Shown in pieces: positions 51,419 through 61,242 of a stretch of 64,000 nucleotides of DNA (its first letter is position 1; each line of letters begins with the position of its first letter). The stretch is from CAVQCA01 sp963710815 (GTDB taxonomy: Bacteria > Pseudomonadota > Gammaproteobacteria > UBA9214). The DNA lies in the NCBI GenBank assembly GCA_963710815.1, contig CAVQCA010000082.1, forward strand, positions 1 to 64,000. The letters are read 5' to 3'. The notes below the pieces were generated by a model. The model was not told the DNA's origin. It saw nothing but the letters and a program-made list of their open reading frames with translations, and searched no databases. The position numbers and the translations under genes are program-made.

Positions 51419-53710
51419 GACGCAACCTGTTTGTTGTCTGCCTGCGCGGCCGACAGTACCGGTTGACCGGCCTCCGCACTGATCAGTTTGAGTACCTTGC
51501 GCAACTGCGTTTCGTCGTAATGGATCTCGGGCGCTGTGGCGCCGATCAGAAAGACGGAGCTGAGCGGGGAGTCGAGTTCCTTGACCGTGGTGGCGCTGAG
51601 CGTCAGGCGTTCCTCGTTCAGGGGGGTGATGACGCGTCCGGTGATCAGGGCGCCGGGTTTGAGCGGGTGATAGAGCAGCAGCGTCGGTGCGCCGGCCTTT
51701 TCTCCGCCGGTCCTGATCAGGCCGATGGCTTCACTCCCGCCTCCAGCGCCGGGCAGGGTATAGACGAAGACTTCCCAGCAGCGGGACGTACGCCGTGTGA
51801 ATACCCATGGCCTGGAGAGGATGCTCCCCAGCCATTGCAGCGGTGTGCGGTTGGTTTCCTGCAGTTCCTGTACATGCCACTGCAGTTCCGAACCATAGAG
51901 GAACCGGTCCAGTTGGTCCCGCTGCGCCTGATCCTGCCAGTTGAATTCGAGACCATAGGCCGTGGCGTGATGACACCCGCGCGCATGGCTGGTGATCACC
52001 CGCCTGATCGTGGCTTCGAAGGGCAGGCAGGATCCTGGCAGCCAGAGCTGTCCCTCAATTTTGTCGCCAGGCATGCTGTCATCGCGGAGATGCGCATGAA
52101 GCCTGAGACCGACCGGGGAGATATTGTCGACGGTGCCATAGATCCACGCCTCTTTCTCCCGAATTCTCACCGGCACGGGTACGCCGAAGCGGTATTCCGC
52201 CCGCTGCAGCTTTCCGCCGGGTGGTGAAGGTCACCACGGAATAGGCCAGCAGGGCATTGACGGACGCCCACACGATATTGGCGGCGAGGCCGCCCGCGGG
52301 CAGCCAGTCGTACTTCTGGTTGAACAGATAGCCGATCGGGATCGCATACAGATTGAACGCAAGCACCAGGTATTGCGGGATGATCCGGGTCTGTTCGAGC
52401 AGGTTCGCCGGCACGCCCTTGGGGGTGACCTTGAACTTCCTGCCCCCGGTCACCCAGCCCAGCGTGGCGCGCGCAAACGCGACGAAGCGGGCCATGTTGT
52501 ATTGTTCCGTGGTCACGAAACTGCTGTAGCCGCGTCCGACTTCCTCGAAGACCCAGATGGTCAGCAGGAAATAGGGGAGGAAGTGCAGCAGGAAGTTCTC
52601 CGCGGTGGTGAAGATCGGCAATTTGCCGGTCACCAGGACGATCGCCGGGGCGGCATAGAAGATCGCCTTCTGCCAGCCGTCGAAATAGGTCAGGACGGAA
52701 GCGAAGTAATTGAGCCGCTGCGCCAGGCTCAGATGGCGGTTGAACAGAATGCCTTCGCTGCGCCACACCTTCATGGCGCCCTGTCCCCAGCGCACCCGCT
52801 GACCGAGAAAGGCGCTGACGGAATCGGGAGCCAGCCCGAAGGCGAGCGACTCGGCGTGGTACACCGACCGGAAGCCCTGCATATGCAGCCGCAGGGAGGT
52901 GTGCAGATCCTCGGTGACGGTTTCCGTGGCGAAGCCGCCGATGGCTTCCAGCGCACTGCGTCGCAGGACGGCGCAGCTGCCGCAGAAGAAGGCGGCATTC
53001 CAGTAATCCTTGCCGCGCTGGATGACGCGGAAGAACAGCGACTGCTCGGTCCATACCTTGCGACCGTCCCGGTGGCGCCGGTGCTGGTAGGAATCCAGGT
53101 TGTAGAAGTCCTGGGGCGTCTGTACGAAGGCCACTTTTTCATCGGCGAAGTAGCCCAGCGTGCGCACCAGGAAATGGCGCTGCGGGGCGTGGTCGGCGTC
53201 GAAAATCGCGATAAATTCGCCCTGGCTATGCGCGAGCGCATGGTTGAGGTTGCCCGCCTTGGCATGCCGGTTGTCGCCCCGCGCCAGATAGTGGCAGCCA
53301 AACTCGGCGGCAAGTCGCGCCATCGCCGGGCGGTTGCCGTCATCGAGCAGCCAGGTCTCGTGCGGGTAGTCCATGTGCCGGGCCGCCAGCAGGGTGCGGC
53401 GAACGATGGATTCGGATTCGTTGATGGTGGGTATGAAGACATCGACGCTCATGCCCGGCGGAACGGGGGGTGAGTTGCGGTTGGTTAGCCGCCAGCTCAT
53501 GAACAGGTGCAGCATTGCGGTAACAAAGCCGAACAATTCAGCGCCGTAGAGCACCCACGAGAAGAGATAGGCTTCCGGATTCAGCGTGGTCGCGCGCCAG
53601 CCGAGGTACCACAGCGCGCAGATCATGAAGGCCCACGCCACCAGCCGGCGGGGCAGACTCAAAGGTTCGTAGGAAACCGACGGATCCATCCTGTTTTTAC
53701 TCATATCCAC
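51415..53710 (-). CDS. bcsA: Cellulose synthase catalytic subunit-like GT2 with PilZ domain, frameshifted
   Basis: Processive membrane GT2. It has DVFIPTINESESIVRRTL, the UDP-binding LLDDGNRP, DADHAP, TEDLHTSLRLHMQGF, the QRVRWGQGA (QxxRW) motif and the FxVTxKG loop (GGRKFKVTPKGVP). The PilZ part (AEYRFGVPVPVRI, VDNISPVGLRL with NxSxxG) is in the next frame; one extra base near 52201 (AAAG-C-GG context) breaks it. Repaired length about 764 residues. The RxxxR half of the c-di-GMP site is not obvious. No bcsB, bcsZ or bcsC lies in the window. Confidence 0.87.
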
Positions 53711-53968
53711 CTGCCTGAAGGCAAGTCACCGAAAACACACTGGAAAATCACACTGGTGCTATCGGCTTTCGAGGATTTATCTATAGAAAAGCCATTCAGA
53801 ACCGTTGTCCGGACCCTATGGGCTATCCCGTCGGGATTCGCGTTTTGCAGAACCGGTGCGACGCGCGGCAGCGATCCGGACATCACCGGGTTAGTCGGCG
53901 ATGATACAGATCTGCGCCGTGCTCCGGTATCATTCCTGCCGGGTCACGGTAAAGGGGAACGACGGTCC

Positions 53969-55516
53969 ATGAGCGGGGTGATTGCGGCGGGACATGAGCT
54001 GACGGCGCAGAGCGGTGCGGAGATTCTGCACGCCGGCGGCAACGCCTTCGATGCGGTGCTGGCGGCACTCGCCACGGCCTGCGTGGTGGAGCCTGCGCTT
54101 GCGTCCCTCGGCGGTGGCGGATTCCTGCTGGCGCAGCCGTCGCGGGAGGCGGTGCGCCTCTACGACTTCTTCGTGCAGACGCCACGCCGCCGGCGCGCGG
54201 CGTCCGAACTCGATTTCCGGCCCATCATCGCCGATTTCGGCACCGCGGAGCAGGAGTTCCATATCGGACGGGGCGCGGTCGCCACGCCGGGTCTGGTGCG
54301 CGGGCTGTTTGCCGCGCACCGCGATCTCGGCACGCTGCCGATGCGCGATATCCTCCATCAGGCCGTGCGTCACGCGAACGAGGGCATCCGCGTTAATGCC
54401 CTGCAGGCGTACATCTTCGGCGTCATCGCGGCCATCTATCGCGAGAGCCCCGACGCCATGGCCATCTACGGCAGTCGCCACGATCCGGAGCGCCTGACGG
54501 GCGAAGGCGAGACGCTGCGCCAGCCGGCGCTGGCCGATACCCTGGAGAGCCTGGCCGCCGAGGGTGAGGACCTCTTCTATCGCGGCGAAATTGCGGCGTC
54601 GATCGTGCGCGAAATGCGCTCCGGTGGTCATCTCGAGGCCGGGGACCTGTCCGGTTACGCCATGATCCCGCGGCGGCCGCTTGCGCTCGATTACCGCAAG
54701 GCGCGTCTGTTCACCAATCCGCCACCCGCCTCGGGCGGTCTGCTCGTCGCCTTCGGATTGCAACTGCTGGGCGGTGTGGATTTCGGCGCCCCGGGTTTCG
54801 GCAGTCCCGACCATCTGGAACGGCTCGCGCGCGTGCTGGCGCTGACTCAGGAGGCACGCCTGGCGGCCTGCGCACAGGGGTCGACGGCGCATCCGGACGA
54901 CGCGTTGCTGCTGGACCCCGCCTTCCTCGCCCGCTACCGTCGGCTGCTTGCCGGGCAGGCCCCGTCCCGGCGGGGCACGACCCACATCAGCGCCATCGAC
55001 GCGCGCGGCAATGTCGCGGCGCTCAGTGTCTCAAACGGCGAGGGTTCCGGCTGCCTGGTGCCGGGTACCGGCATCATGCTGAACAACATGCTGGGTGAGC
55101 AGGATCTCAATCCGGACGGTTTTCATCGCTGGCCCACCGATACCCGCATGACCTCCATGATGGCGCCGACGCTGCTCAATCTCCCCGATGGCCGGGTAAT
55201 CGCCCTCGGTTCCGGCGGCTCCAACCGCATCCGTTCCGCCATCCTGCAGGTGGTATCGAACCTGGTCGACTTCGGCATGGACGTCGAGGAGGCGGTCATC
55301 GCTCCGCGTATCCATCTCGAAGCGGAGCATCTCAGCGTGGAAGGGGGGTTCGATACCGGGCGCCTGCAGACGCTGCTCGCCGCCTATCCCTCCCATCACC
55401 TCTGGGAGGATCTCAACCTGTTCTTCGGCGGCGTGCACACCGTGCAGCGCGACGGCGCCAGCCTGCGCGGCGCCGGCGACCCGCGTCGCGGCGGGGTATG
55501 CACCGTGGTTGCCTGA
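53969..55516 (+). CDS. ggt: Gamma-glutamyltransferase family protein
   Basis: An Ntn-hydrolase of 515 residues. The catalytic Thr is in GTTHISAIDARGNVAALSVS, followed by the GTGIMLNNMLGEQDLNP and RMTSMMAPTLL blocks; the N-terminal AQSGAEILHAGGNAFDAVLA is standard. There is no signal peptide, so it is probably cytoplasmic or a specialised Ggt. The 258-base gap on its 5' side, shared with the divergent bcsA, shows nothing recognisable. Substrate may be glutathione or another gamma-glutamyl compound. Confidence 0.88.
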   Translation: MSGVIAAGHELTAQSGAEILHAGGNAFDAVLAALATACVVEPALASLGGGGFLLAQPSREAVRLYDFFVQTPRRRRAASELDFRPIIADFGTAEQEFHIGRGAVATPGLVRGLFAAHRDLGTLPMRDILHQAVRHANEGIRVNALQAYIFGVIAAIYRESPDAMAIYGSRHDPERLTGEGETLRQPALADTLESLAAEGEDLFYRGEIAASIVREMRSGGHLEAGDLSGYAMIPRRPLALDYRKARLFTNPPPASGGLLVAFGLQLLGGVDFGAPGFGSPDHLERLARVLALTQEARLAACAQGSTAHPDDALLLDPAFLARYRRLLAGQAPSRRGTTHISAIDARGNVAALSVSNGEGSGCLVPGTGIMLNNMLGEQDLNPDGFHRWPTDTRMTSMMAPTLLNLPDGRVIALGSGGSNRIRSAILQVVSNLVDFGMDVEEAVIAPRIHLEAEHLSVEGGFDTGRLQTLLAAYPSHHLWEDLNLFFGGVHTVQRDGASLRGAGDPRRGGVCTVVA

Positions 55517-55532
55517 GCATGCCGACAGGCTC

Positions 55533-56471
55533 CTAGCTGACGATTTCGTGCGCCTGCCGGTCGGCGTGGTAGGACGAACGCACCATGGGGCCGCTGGCGA
55601 CATGCTTGAAACCCAGCGCCTGGCCGAGTTCGCCGAGGCGGTCGAATTCATCCGGGTGCACGTAGCGCTCCACCGCCAGGTGATGGACGCTGGGCTGCAG
55701 GTACTGGCCCAGGGTGAGCATGTCGCAGTCGTGCGCGCGCAGGTCGCGCATCACCTGTTCGACTTCCTCGATGCGTTCACCCACGCCCAGCATGAGTCCC
55801 GACTTGGTGGGCACCTCCGGATGCAGGGCCTTGAAGCGTCGCAGCAGGTCCAGCGACCATTCGTAATCGGAGCCGGGCCGGACCTTTTTATAGAGGCGCG
55901 GCACCGTTTCCAGGTTGTGGTTGAAGACATCCGGCGGGGACTGGTTGAGGATCTGCAGTGCACGGTCCATGCGGCCGCGGAAATCCGGCACCAGCACTTC
56001 CACGCGGATTTCCGGGCTGTGACGGCGTATCGCCTCGATGCAGGCGGTGAAGTGCGCCGCGCCGCCGTCTCGCAGGTCGTCGCGATCGACCGAGGTGACC
56101 ACCACGTAGCGCAGTCCCATCTGGCGGATGGTGCGTCCCAGGTTTTCCGGCTCGTCGGCATCGAGCGGCTGCGGTCGTCCATGGGCGACATCGCAGAACG
56201 GGCAGCGTCGTGTGCAGATATCGCCCATGATCATGAAAGTGGCGGTGCCGCCGGCGAAGCATTCGCCAAGGTTCGGACAGGAGGCCTCCTCGCACACCGT
56301 GTGCAGGCGGTTCTCGCGCAGCACGCCCTTGAGCCGTCCGACCGCCGGGTTGGCCGGCGAGCGGGCGCGGATCCACAGCGGCTTGCGCAGCGGCCGCGTG
56401 GTGGTCTCTATCTTGATCGGGATGCGCGCGGTTTTCGCCGCCCCGCGTTGTTTCGTTTCTTCGTCACTCAT
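55533..56471 (-). CDS. lipA: Lipoyl synthase
   Basis: Radical SAM enzyme inserting sulphur into octanoyl domains. The auxiliary cluster is in CEEASCPNLGEC and the radical SAM cluster in DICTRRCPFCDVAHG (CxxxCxxC). VDRDDLRDGGAAHF and PLYKKVRPGSDYEWSL-type blocks follow, with the C-terminal SSYHADR. About 312 residues. The MSDEE start at 56471 overlaps the lipB stop. Third gene of ybeD-lipB-lipA. Confidence 0.96.
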   Translation of the reverse strand: MSDEETKQRGAAKTARIPIKIETTTRPLRKPLWIRARSPANPAVGRLKGVLRENRLHTVCEEASCPNLGECFAGGTATFMIMGDICTRRCPFCDVAHGRPQPLDADEPENLGRTIRQMGLRYVVVTSVDRDDLRDGGAAHFTACIEAIRRHSPEIRVEVLVPDFRGRMDRALQILNQSPPDVFNHNLETVPRLYKKVRPGSDYEWSLDLLRRFKALHPEVPTKSGLMLGVGERIEEVEQVMRDLRAHDCDMLTLGQYLQPSVHHLAVERYVHPDEFDRLGELGQALGFKHVASGPMVRSSYHADRQAHEIVS

Positions 56472-57120
56472 GAGCGGGTCCATTCAACAGGCGTTCGAGG
56501 TGCTGCCGGTACTGCCCGGTTACGGCATCGAGCGGGACGTCGATGCCCAGGTCGGCCAACCGGGTGACCTCGAGACCGGCGAAGCCGCAGGGGTTGATCA
56601 TCGAGAACGGCGACAGGTCCATGTCCACGTTGAGACTGAGACCGTGATAGCAGCAGCCGCGCCTGACGCGCAGGCCGAGCGCCGCGAGCTTGCGTCCGTC
56701 CACGTAGACGCCAGGCGCCTTGTCGCGTCGCCCGGCGCGGATCGAATAGTCCGCCAGCAGGTTGATGACCGACTGCTCGAGGATGCGCACCAGCGACTGG
56801 ATTCCCAGCCGGCGTCGTTTCAGGTCGAGCAGGGGGTAGGCGACCAGCTGACCGGGGCCGTGATAGGTGACCTGTCCACCACGGTCCACATGGATCACGG
56901 GGATGTCGCCCGTGTGCTGCAGCAGGTGCTCCGTTTTGCCGTTGCGCCCGAGGGTGAAGACCGGTGGATGCTGAAGCAGCCACAGCTCATCCGGTGACGC
57001 CGCCGTGCGCGTGTCGGTGAAGGCCTGCATTTCCCGCCAGGTGGCGGTGTAGTCAGCCAGACCCCGGCAGCGCACCGACAGGGCGGGGTGTTCCGGCGAG
57101 GGGATGGGCAGCGCGGACAT
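56464..57120 (-). CDS. lipB: Octanoyltransferase
   Basis: Transfers octanoyl from ACP to lipoyl domains. The 218-residue protein has HVDRGGQVTYHGPGQLVAYP, KAPGVYVDGRKLAALGLRVR with the catalytic Lys, and HGLSLNVDMDLSPFSMINPC with the catalytic Cys. In the operon between ybeD and lipA. It supplies the lipoate needed by GcvH. Confidence 0.96.
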   Translation of the reverse strand: MSALPIPSPEHPALSVRCRGLADYTATWREMQAFTDTRTAASPDELWLLQHPPVFTLGRNGKTEHLLQHTGDIPVIHVDRGGQVTYHGPGQLVAYPLLDLKRRRLGIQSLVRILEQSVINLLADYSIRAGRRDKAPGVYVDGRKLAALGLRVRRGCCYHGLSLNVDMDLSPFSMINPCGFAGLEVTRLADLGIDVPLDAVTGQYRQHLERLLNGPAHE

Positions 57121-57129
57121 GGGTGGTAT

Positions 57130-57399
57130 TCAGATGGCCATGATAACGTCGGTGCAATCGACCAGGTCCTGGTAGATCGCATCGAGCTGCGCCCGGCTGG
57201 TGGCGCGAACCACAATCGTCACCGAGGTGTAGTTGCCCTGTGCGCTGTCGCGCGTGTGGATTTTGCCCTCGCTGATGTCGGGTGCGTGCCGGCGCACGAT
57301 TTCGACCACCGTGAGGTCCAGGCCGCAACCCGCCCGTCCCATCGCCTTGATGGGAAAGTCGCAGGGGAAATCAAACAGGGTGTCGTCTTCGTGGCTCAT
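57130..57399 (-). CDS. ybeD: DUF493 family protein YbeD
   Basis: An 89-residue ferredoxin-like/ACT-like fold protein of the YbeD family, starting MSHEDDTLFDFPCDFPIKAM and containing GKIHTRDSAQGNYTSVTIVV. Upstream of lipB as in E. coli. Its biochemical role is unknown; position suggests a link to lipoate or nutrient sensing. Confidence 0.93.
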   Translation of the reverse strand: MSHEDDTLFDFPCDFPIKAMGRAGCGLDLTVVEIVRRHAPDISEGKIHTRDSAQGNYTSVTIVVRATSRAQLDAIYQDLVDCTDVIMAI

Positions 57400-57469
57400 A
57401 TTCGACGGTGCGCTATACAGGTGCAGCCCAGCCGCTATCTTAACGCGTCGGAGCCTGTAGCGATAAGGT

Positions 57470-58015
57470 TCAACTGCAAAGCGGGTTGATTTCATTAATC
57501 CTGCAAAGGTAATACATCCCCCTGATGAGGAGGAAAAACAGCAGGGCGAGGAGTGCAATGATAAAGAACCGGATCAGCACCGGGTAGGCCTGCTCCTCCC
57601 GGTTGATCCAGGTGTGGCCGCAACTCCGGCAGGCCATGGTGACGCTGCTGTAGGGCAGCGGCAGCGATGACAGCCACACGATGAACAGGGAAAGCCGTCC
57701 ACTGCGCCTGATGGGGGTGATGTCCTCGGAACCACACGCGGGACAGGTGGGCCGTGGTTCCGCGTCCTCTTTTCCGGTTTCCTCCACCAGTGTTTCATAG
57801 TCGCCGGCCTGCTCCTGCCGGAGGATTTCCCCTGCCTGTTGCACGTCCTCCGGCCTTACCTGCAGCTTGACGCCGCCCAGTGCCGTGGAGAGAAACCAGT
57901 TGGCCCAGATATGGTGTTCATGCGCCACCCAGGTTTCGATGCCTTCCGCCTGCAGTCGGCCGCGTACGATATGCGCCTCCAGCGGGTTGGTGAACGTGGC
58001 GATCGTTATCAGCAT
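57470..58015 (-). CDS. DUF2007 domain protein with zinc ribbon and membrane helices
   Basis: A 181-residue protein. Residues 1-65 are a DUF2007 domain (TFTNPLEAHIVRGRLQAEGI, WVAHEHHIWANWFLSTALGG), then a zinc-ribbon pair CPACGSED and CRSCGHTW flanking a hydrophobic stretch (LSLFIVWLSSLPLPYSSVTM), and a C-terminal helix (PVLIRFFIIALLALLFFLLI). Function unknown; DUF2007 is associated with putative signal transduction. Confidence 0.85.
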   Translation of the reverse strand: MLITIATFTNPLEAHIVRGRLQAEGIETWVAHEHHIWANWFLSTALGGVKLQVRPEDVQQAGEILRQEQAGDYETLVEETGKEDAEPRPTCPACGSEDITPIRRSGRLSLFIVWLSSLPLPYSSVTMACRSCGHTWINREEQAYPVLIRFFIIALLALLFFLLIRGMYYLCRINEINPLCS

Positions 58016-58063
58016 GAGGCGGGGTCGTGCTCCCCGTAGAGAACCGGACTGCGTCGTATGATG

Positions 58064-58645
58064 TCAGGGCCTGGCCGGAATGGCGCTGATGACGCGACGC
58101 CCTGGCCTTCCGGCGCCGTGCCCTGGTTGCGGGCGGCCGGGCTGTCCCGGCCAGTAGCCGGGCTGATCGGGCCAATGCCCGGGCCGACCCGGTCGATCGC
58201 CGGGGCGCCAGGGTCTGTTGCCATGCCCGGGACCGTAGCCCGGGTAGCCGGGATAAACCGGCAGGTATCCGAAATCAGGCTCCGAATAGGTCTCGGGCGT
58301 TTGCATGGCTGCCCGGGCTTCGACCCTGGCGCGCATGGCCTCCGCCTCGGCCTGCCGGCGTTCCGCCTCGAGTTTCTCGTTCTCCAGTCGGCGTCTTTCC
58401 ATGCGTTCCGCCTGTCGAATGACGGAATAGTAATCGTCATGGTCCGACGGCGGTGGCGGCAGGGGCCTGAGTTCGATCATGGCGGGCCGGACCGCCGGGT
58501 CCGACGGCGGGGTTTCGCTGAAATGGGTAACGCCGTGAGGATCGGTCCAGCTATAGACCACGCCCGCCAGTGCCTGCGTTTGCGGCATCCCTGCCAGCCA
58601 GCAGCAGGTGATGAGGAGAAGTCGCTTCACGAGAGATGTCATCAT
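58064..58645 (-). CDS. DUF4124 domain exported protein with Pro/Gly-rich tail
   Basis: A 193-residue protein with a signal peptide (LVKRLLLITCCWLAGMPQTQ), a DUF4124 domain (VVYSWTDPHGVTHFSETPPS), a charged coiled-coil-like stretch (RRRLENEKLEAERRQAEAEA) and a low-complexity Pro/Gly/Arg tail (PYGPGHGNRPWRPGDRPGRP-like). Periplasmic or envelope location is likely. Function unknown. Confidence 0.8.
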   Translation of the reverse strand: MMTSLVKRLLLITCCWLAGMPQTQALAGVVYSWTDPHGVTHFSETPPSDPAVRPAMIELRPLPPPPSDHDDYYSVIRQAERMERRRLENEKLEAERRQAEAEAMRARVEARAAMQTPETYSEPDFGYLPVYPGYPGYGPGHGNRPWRPGDRPGRPGHWPDQPGYWPGQPGRPQPGHGAGRPGRRVISAIPARP

Positions 58646-58692
58646 AATGAGTGGGTCTTGGCCTTATTATGAGTTCCCTGCAATTATAGTCC

Positions 58693-59895
58693 TCAGAAAT
58701 GCCGTTCGAGGGCGATTTGCAGGTAATCGTCATCCCGGTAGGCATACAACGGGTCACTGGATGAGATATGCGAGAAGGCGCGGGCCTCTGCATCGATGGT
58801 CCAGTTCTCGCCGATACGGCGACTGGCCTCCAGATTCCAGGTCACGCCGCTGCCATCGCGGTCGGCGATCACCCCGACCAGCAGTTCGGTCGAGGGAATG
58901 TCGTTCAGCGTCAGGCGCAGGCCGACCATGATGTCGTCTTCAAACGGTGTCGGCGCCTCTTCGTCACGGGTATCGTAATGGTATTCCGCGATGTATCCGA
59001 GGTCGGCCGCCGTATCGAACACCCCGACCCGGGTGTACTCGAAACCGCCGACCATGGACTGGTAGCGACCGCCCTGGCCGCTGCGCGTCAGCGCCTCCAG
59101 CTTCCACAGCCAGGAACCCTTGGTCGCCTGCAGGTCGAGGCTGGTCTGTTTGATGAGGTCATACCGGGGTATCAGTACCGGCTTGCCGGAATCGTCGGTT
59201 CCGGGGAAAAGACGCGGATCACGGGCCGTGCCGATGAACTGTGCTACACCGATATCCCAGTCGCCGATGTAATCCGACCAGCGGATGGCGTAATCCACGT
59301 GCTTCTGCCTGGCTCCGGATTCGTACTCCGCATTGCTGGTGTCGACCCGCGGTATGGTGCGCAAGCGTCCGTTTCTGCCGGGAAAGGTGCGTTCGCGAAA
59401 CCAGGGAAGCACGAACAGATCGAGATTGCCCCAGTCGCGCACCAGGGTGAGATTGACCATGGGCTGGCCCAGTTTGTCTTCCTGATCGATATTCTCGACC
59501 AGGTCGGTCTGGTTGATGATGTCGACCAGATGCTGTGATTCCGCGACGCCCCAGAATACCTTGCTGATCCCGGCGCGCAATTCCCAGCTATCGCTGGCCT
59601 TCAGCCAGACCAGTTCACGCACATCACCGTGCGTTCGTTTGCCATCGTGCTGGTCCCAGCGGTAGAAGGGCTCGATGGTAAGACTCTGCTTTCCGTCGGA
59701 CCATGCGCTGTAGTACTCGGGCTGGAATGCCAGCGAGACGCCGCTGCCCGCCTGCGTCGGATCTGCGGGACTGTGCGGAAACAGCCGGACTTCGGACTGG
59801 GCATAACCGGACCACTCGCCCGCCTGCAGCAGGCCGTGTTGGCAGAGCAGCGCCAGCAGCAGGCACAGGCGGGGGCGAAGCGGTGTGATTTGCAT
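58693..59895 (-). CDS. Outer-membrane beta-barrel protein, unassigned family
   Basis: A 400-residue protein with signal sequence (LRPRLCLLLALLCQHGLLQA) and mature GEWSGYAQSEVRLFPHS. Alternating aromatic strands and a C-terminal Phe (DDDYLQIALERHF) mark it as a BAM-type barrel. Features such as VFWGVAESQHLVDIINQTDL and LFVLPWFRERTFPGRNGRLR resemble DUF1302/alginate-export-like or channel proteins, but I cannot place it. It may be a transport or adhesion barrel. Confidence 0.72.
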   Translation of the reverse strand: MQITPLRPRLCLLLALLCQHGLLQAGEWSGYAQSEVRLFPHSPADPTQAGSGVSLAFQPEYYSAWSDGKQSLTIEPFYRWDQHDGKRTHGDVRELVWLKASDSWELRAGISKVFWGVAESQHLVDIINQTDLVENIDQEDKLGQPMVNLTLVRDWGNLDLFVLPWFRERTFPGRNGRLRTIPRVDTSNAEYESGARQKHVDYAIRWSDYIGDWDIGVAQFIGTARDPRLFPGTDDSGKPVLIPRYDLIKQTSLDLQATKGSWLWKLEALTRSGQGGRYQSMVGGFEYTRVGVFDTAADLGYIAEYHYDTRDEEAPTPFEDDIMVGLRLTLNDIPSTELLVGVIADRDGSGVTWNLEASRRIGENWTIDAEARAFSHISSSDPLYAYRDDDYLQIALERHF

Positions 59896-60072
59896 CGTGC
59901 CGGTCGTGTTTTCCTGTGCAGCTTCCGGCCGCACCGCTGCGCGTGCCGTGCCGTCTGCATGTCATAGAAAAGGCTTGGAAATCCCGTTAAAGGCTCATCA
60001 TACGGTGGCCGATACGCCATTCATAGTGCAGCTATTCGACTGTTCTACGGTCCGCACCATGGGGGGTGAAAC

Positions 60073-60255
60073 ATGAGTGTTGCAACTCACGACTCGGTTC
60101 TCGGCAAACGCAAGAGCGGTAAGGGCAAAGGCCGCCGCAAGGGTGTAGCCTCACTGAAGGCGCTGCGCCGGGCGCTTGCGCGGCGGCGGCTCGAGGAAAT
60201 GCGCGAAGAGGAAGACCTCAAAGCACAGATCTACGACGTGCTGGCCGACGAATAG
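60073..60255 (+). CDS. Small basic-acidic conserved protein (PA3496-like)
   Basis: A 60-residue protein: a Lys/Arg-rich N-terminal half (KRKSGKGKGRRKGVASLKAL) and an acidic helical C-terminus (RLEEMREEEDLKAQIYDVLA). The charge pattern and length resemble the PA3496 family of putative envelope-integrity small proteins, a loose match only. Start is ATG with GGGGTG upstream. Confidence 0.55.
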   Translation: MSVATHDSVLGKRKSGKGKGRRKGVASLKALRRALARRRLEEMREEEDLKAQIYDVLADE

Positions 60256-60381
60256 ACCCAACCCCCCCGGATTTCATACCCTCACGTCAGTCTCGTTCAG
60301 CGGCTGGTCTGGCGCGCAAACGACACCGTTCCTGCATCATTCCCGAATGCCGTGTGTGTGCAATGCGGCTAGAATGCTGAC

Positions 60382-60756
60382 ATGGCTTCCCGCACTCTGA
60401 CATTGCGCTGCGACGTTGCGATCAGCGACCTGCTGTGTCGCGCGATCCGCGAGTATGCACATGCCGCCTATCCCGAGGGTGGATCGGATTGTGCGCAGGT
60501 GGCGCGTTACACGCTGCTCGAGGCCGCAGCGGCCATCGATGCGGCAATCACCACGGATCATGGTGAGGCGGTCATCAGCCGGCGCCTGCGAACCACCCTG
60601 AAGGCAGCCATTGACTACTATTTCGATCGCCTGGATGCCGCATCGGGTACCGGCTCGGTTCACCAGCGGGCCGTGTTTGCCGGACTCCTCAGGGGCGAGC
60701 CGCTGTCCCGTGCGGCGCTGGACGCCGCCTTGGCGGCTGATGGCGGGAGTTCCTAG
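60382..60756 (+). CDS. Hypothetical protein, helical
   Basis: A 124-residue all-helical-looking protein (ARYTLLEAAAAIDAAITTDH, RLRTTLKAAIDYYFDRLDAA), no signal or metal motifs. Unrecognised. It follows the small 60-residue gene by 126 bases on the same strand and is convergent with the next gene. Confidence 0.6.
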   Translation: MASRTLTLRCDVAISDLLCRAIREYAHAAYPEGGSDCAQVARYTLLEAAAAIDAAITTDHGEAVISRRLRTTLKAAIDYYFDRLDAASGTGSVHQRAVFAGLLRGEPLSRAALDAALAADGGSS

Positions 60757-60762
60757 CAACGA

Positions 60763-61044
60763 TTACTCGATCCATTTCTCCAAAGCCGCGATGATCTTCT
60801 CGGCCTGATCCTTGCTGGAGATATTGAACTTGGATTTCTGCTGGTACTCGCCCCCCCGTTTCTGGTAGCGGCGAATCGAATATTTGTCCGGACCATACTG
60901 CTGTTTCGCACGGTCCCAGTCCTGGTACCGGAAAATGATCGTGCACCAGGCGCCCTTGGTGAGAATTTCCTTGTCCAGTTCCTTGACGGTTTCGATGCCG
61001 TCCTCTTCGTAGGTTACTGTCAGTTCATCGGGGGTTGAGGCCAT
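60763..61044 (-). CDS. Conserved hypothetical protein, soluble
   Basis: A 93-residue protein with beta-rich N-terminal TVTYEEDGIETVKELDKEIL and KGAWCTIIFRYQDWDRAKQQ, then RRYQKRGGEYQQKSKFNISS and a helical tail. Uniform codon use and even composition support a real gene. I do not recognise it. Confidence 0.65.
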   Translation of the reverse strand: MASTPDELTVTYEEDGIETVKELDKEILTKGAWCTIIFRYQDWDRAKQQYGPDKYSIRRYQKRGGEYQQKSKFNISSKDQAEKIIAALEKWIE

Positions 61045-61242
61045 GCCAAGCTCCGGATTGGTGTCGATAGCGGGAAACCGGCAATAACGCCGGTTGCTGG
61101 GGCGGCCATCATACGGAATTCTTCGGCGGGCGGAAGTGCGTCGCTATAATTATATTAAATTCATCGGGTTACCGGCCCCGTCCCTGGCAATATAACGGGC
61201 GGTACCGCTTGTGCCGATGCCGGCCGGTAACGAGAGGCCGCT

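Noticed and set aside
603..53710. Programmed +1 frameshifting in seven genes
   Set aside because: Sites share no common slippery sequence or stop-codon context and the genes are unrelated; insertion errors explain it better.
53930..54985. A 351-codon minus-strand frame opposite ggt
   Set aside because: Antisense to a well-conserved gene with all catalytic motifs.
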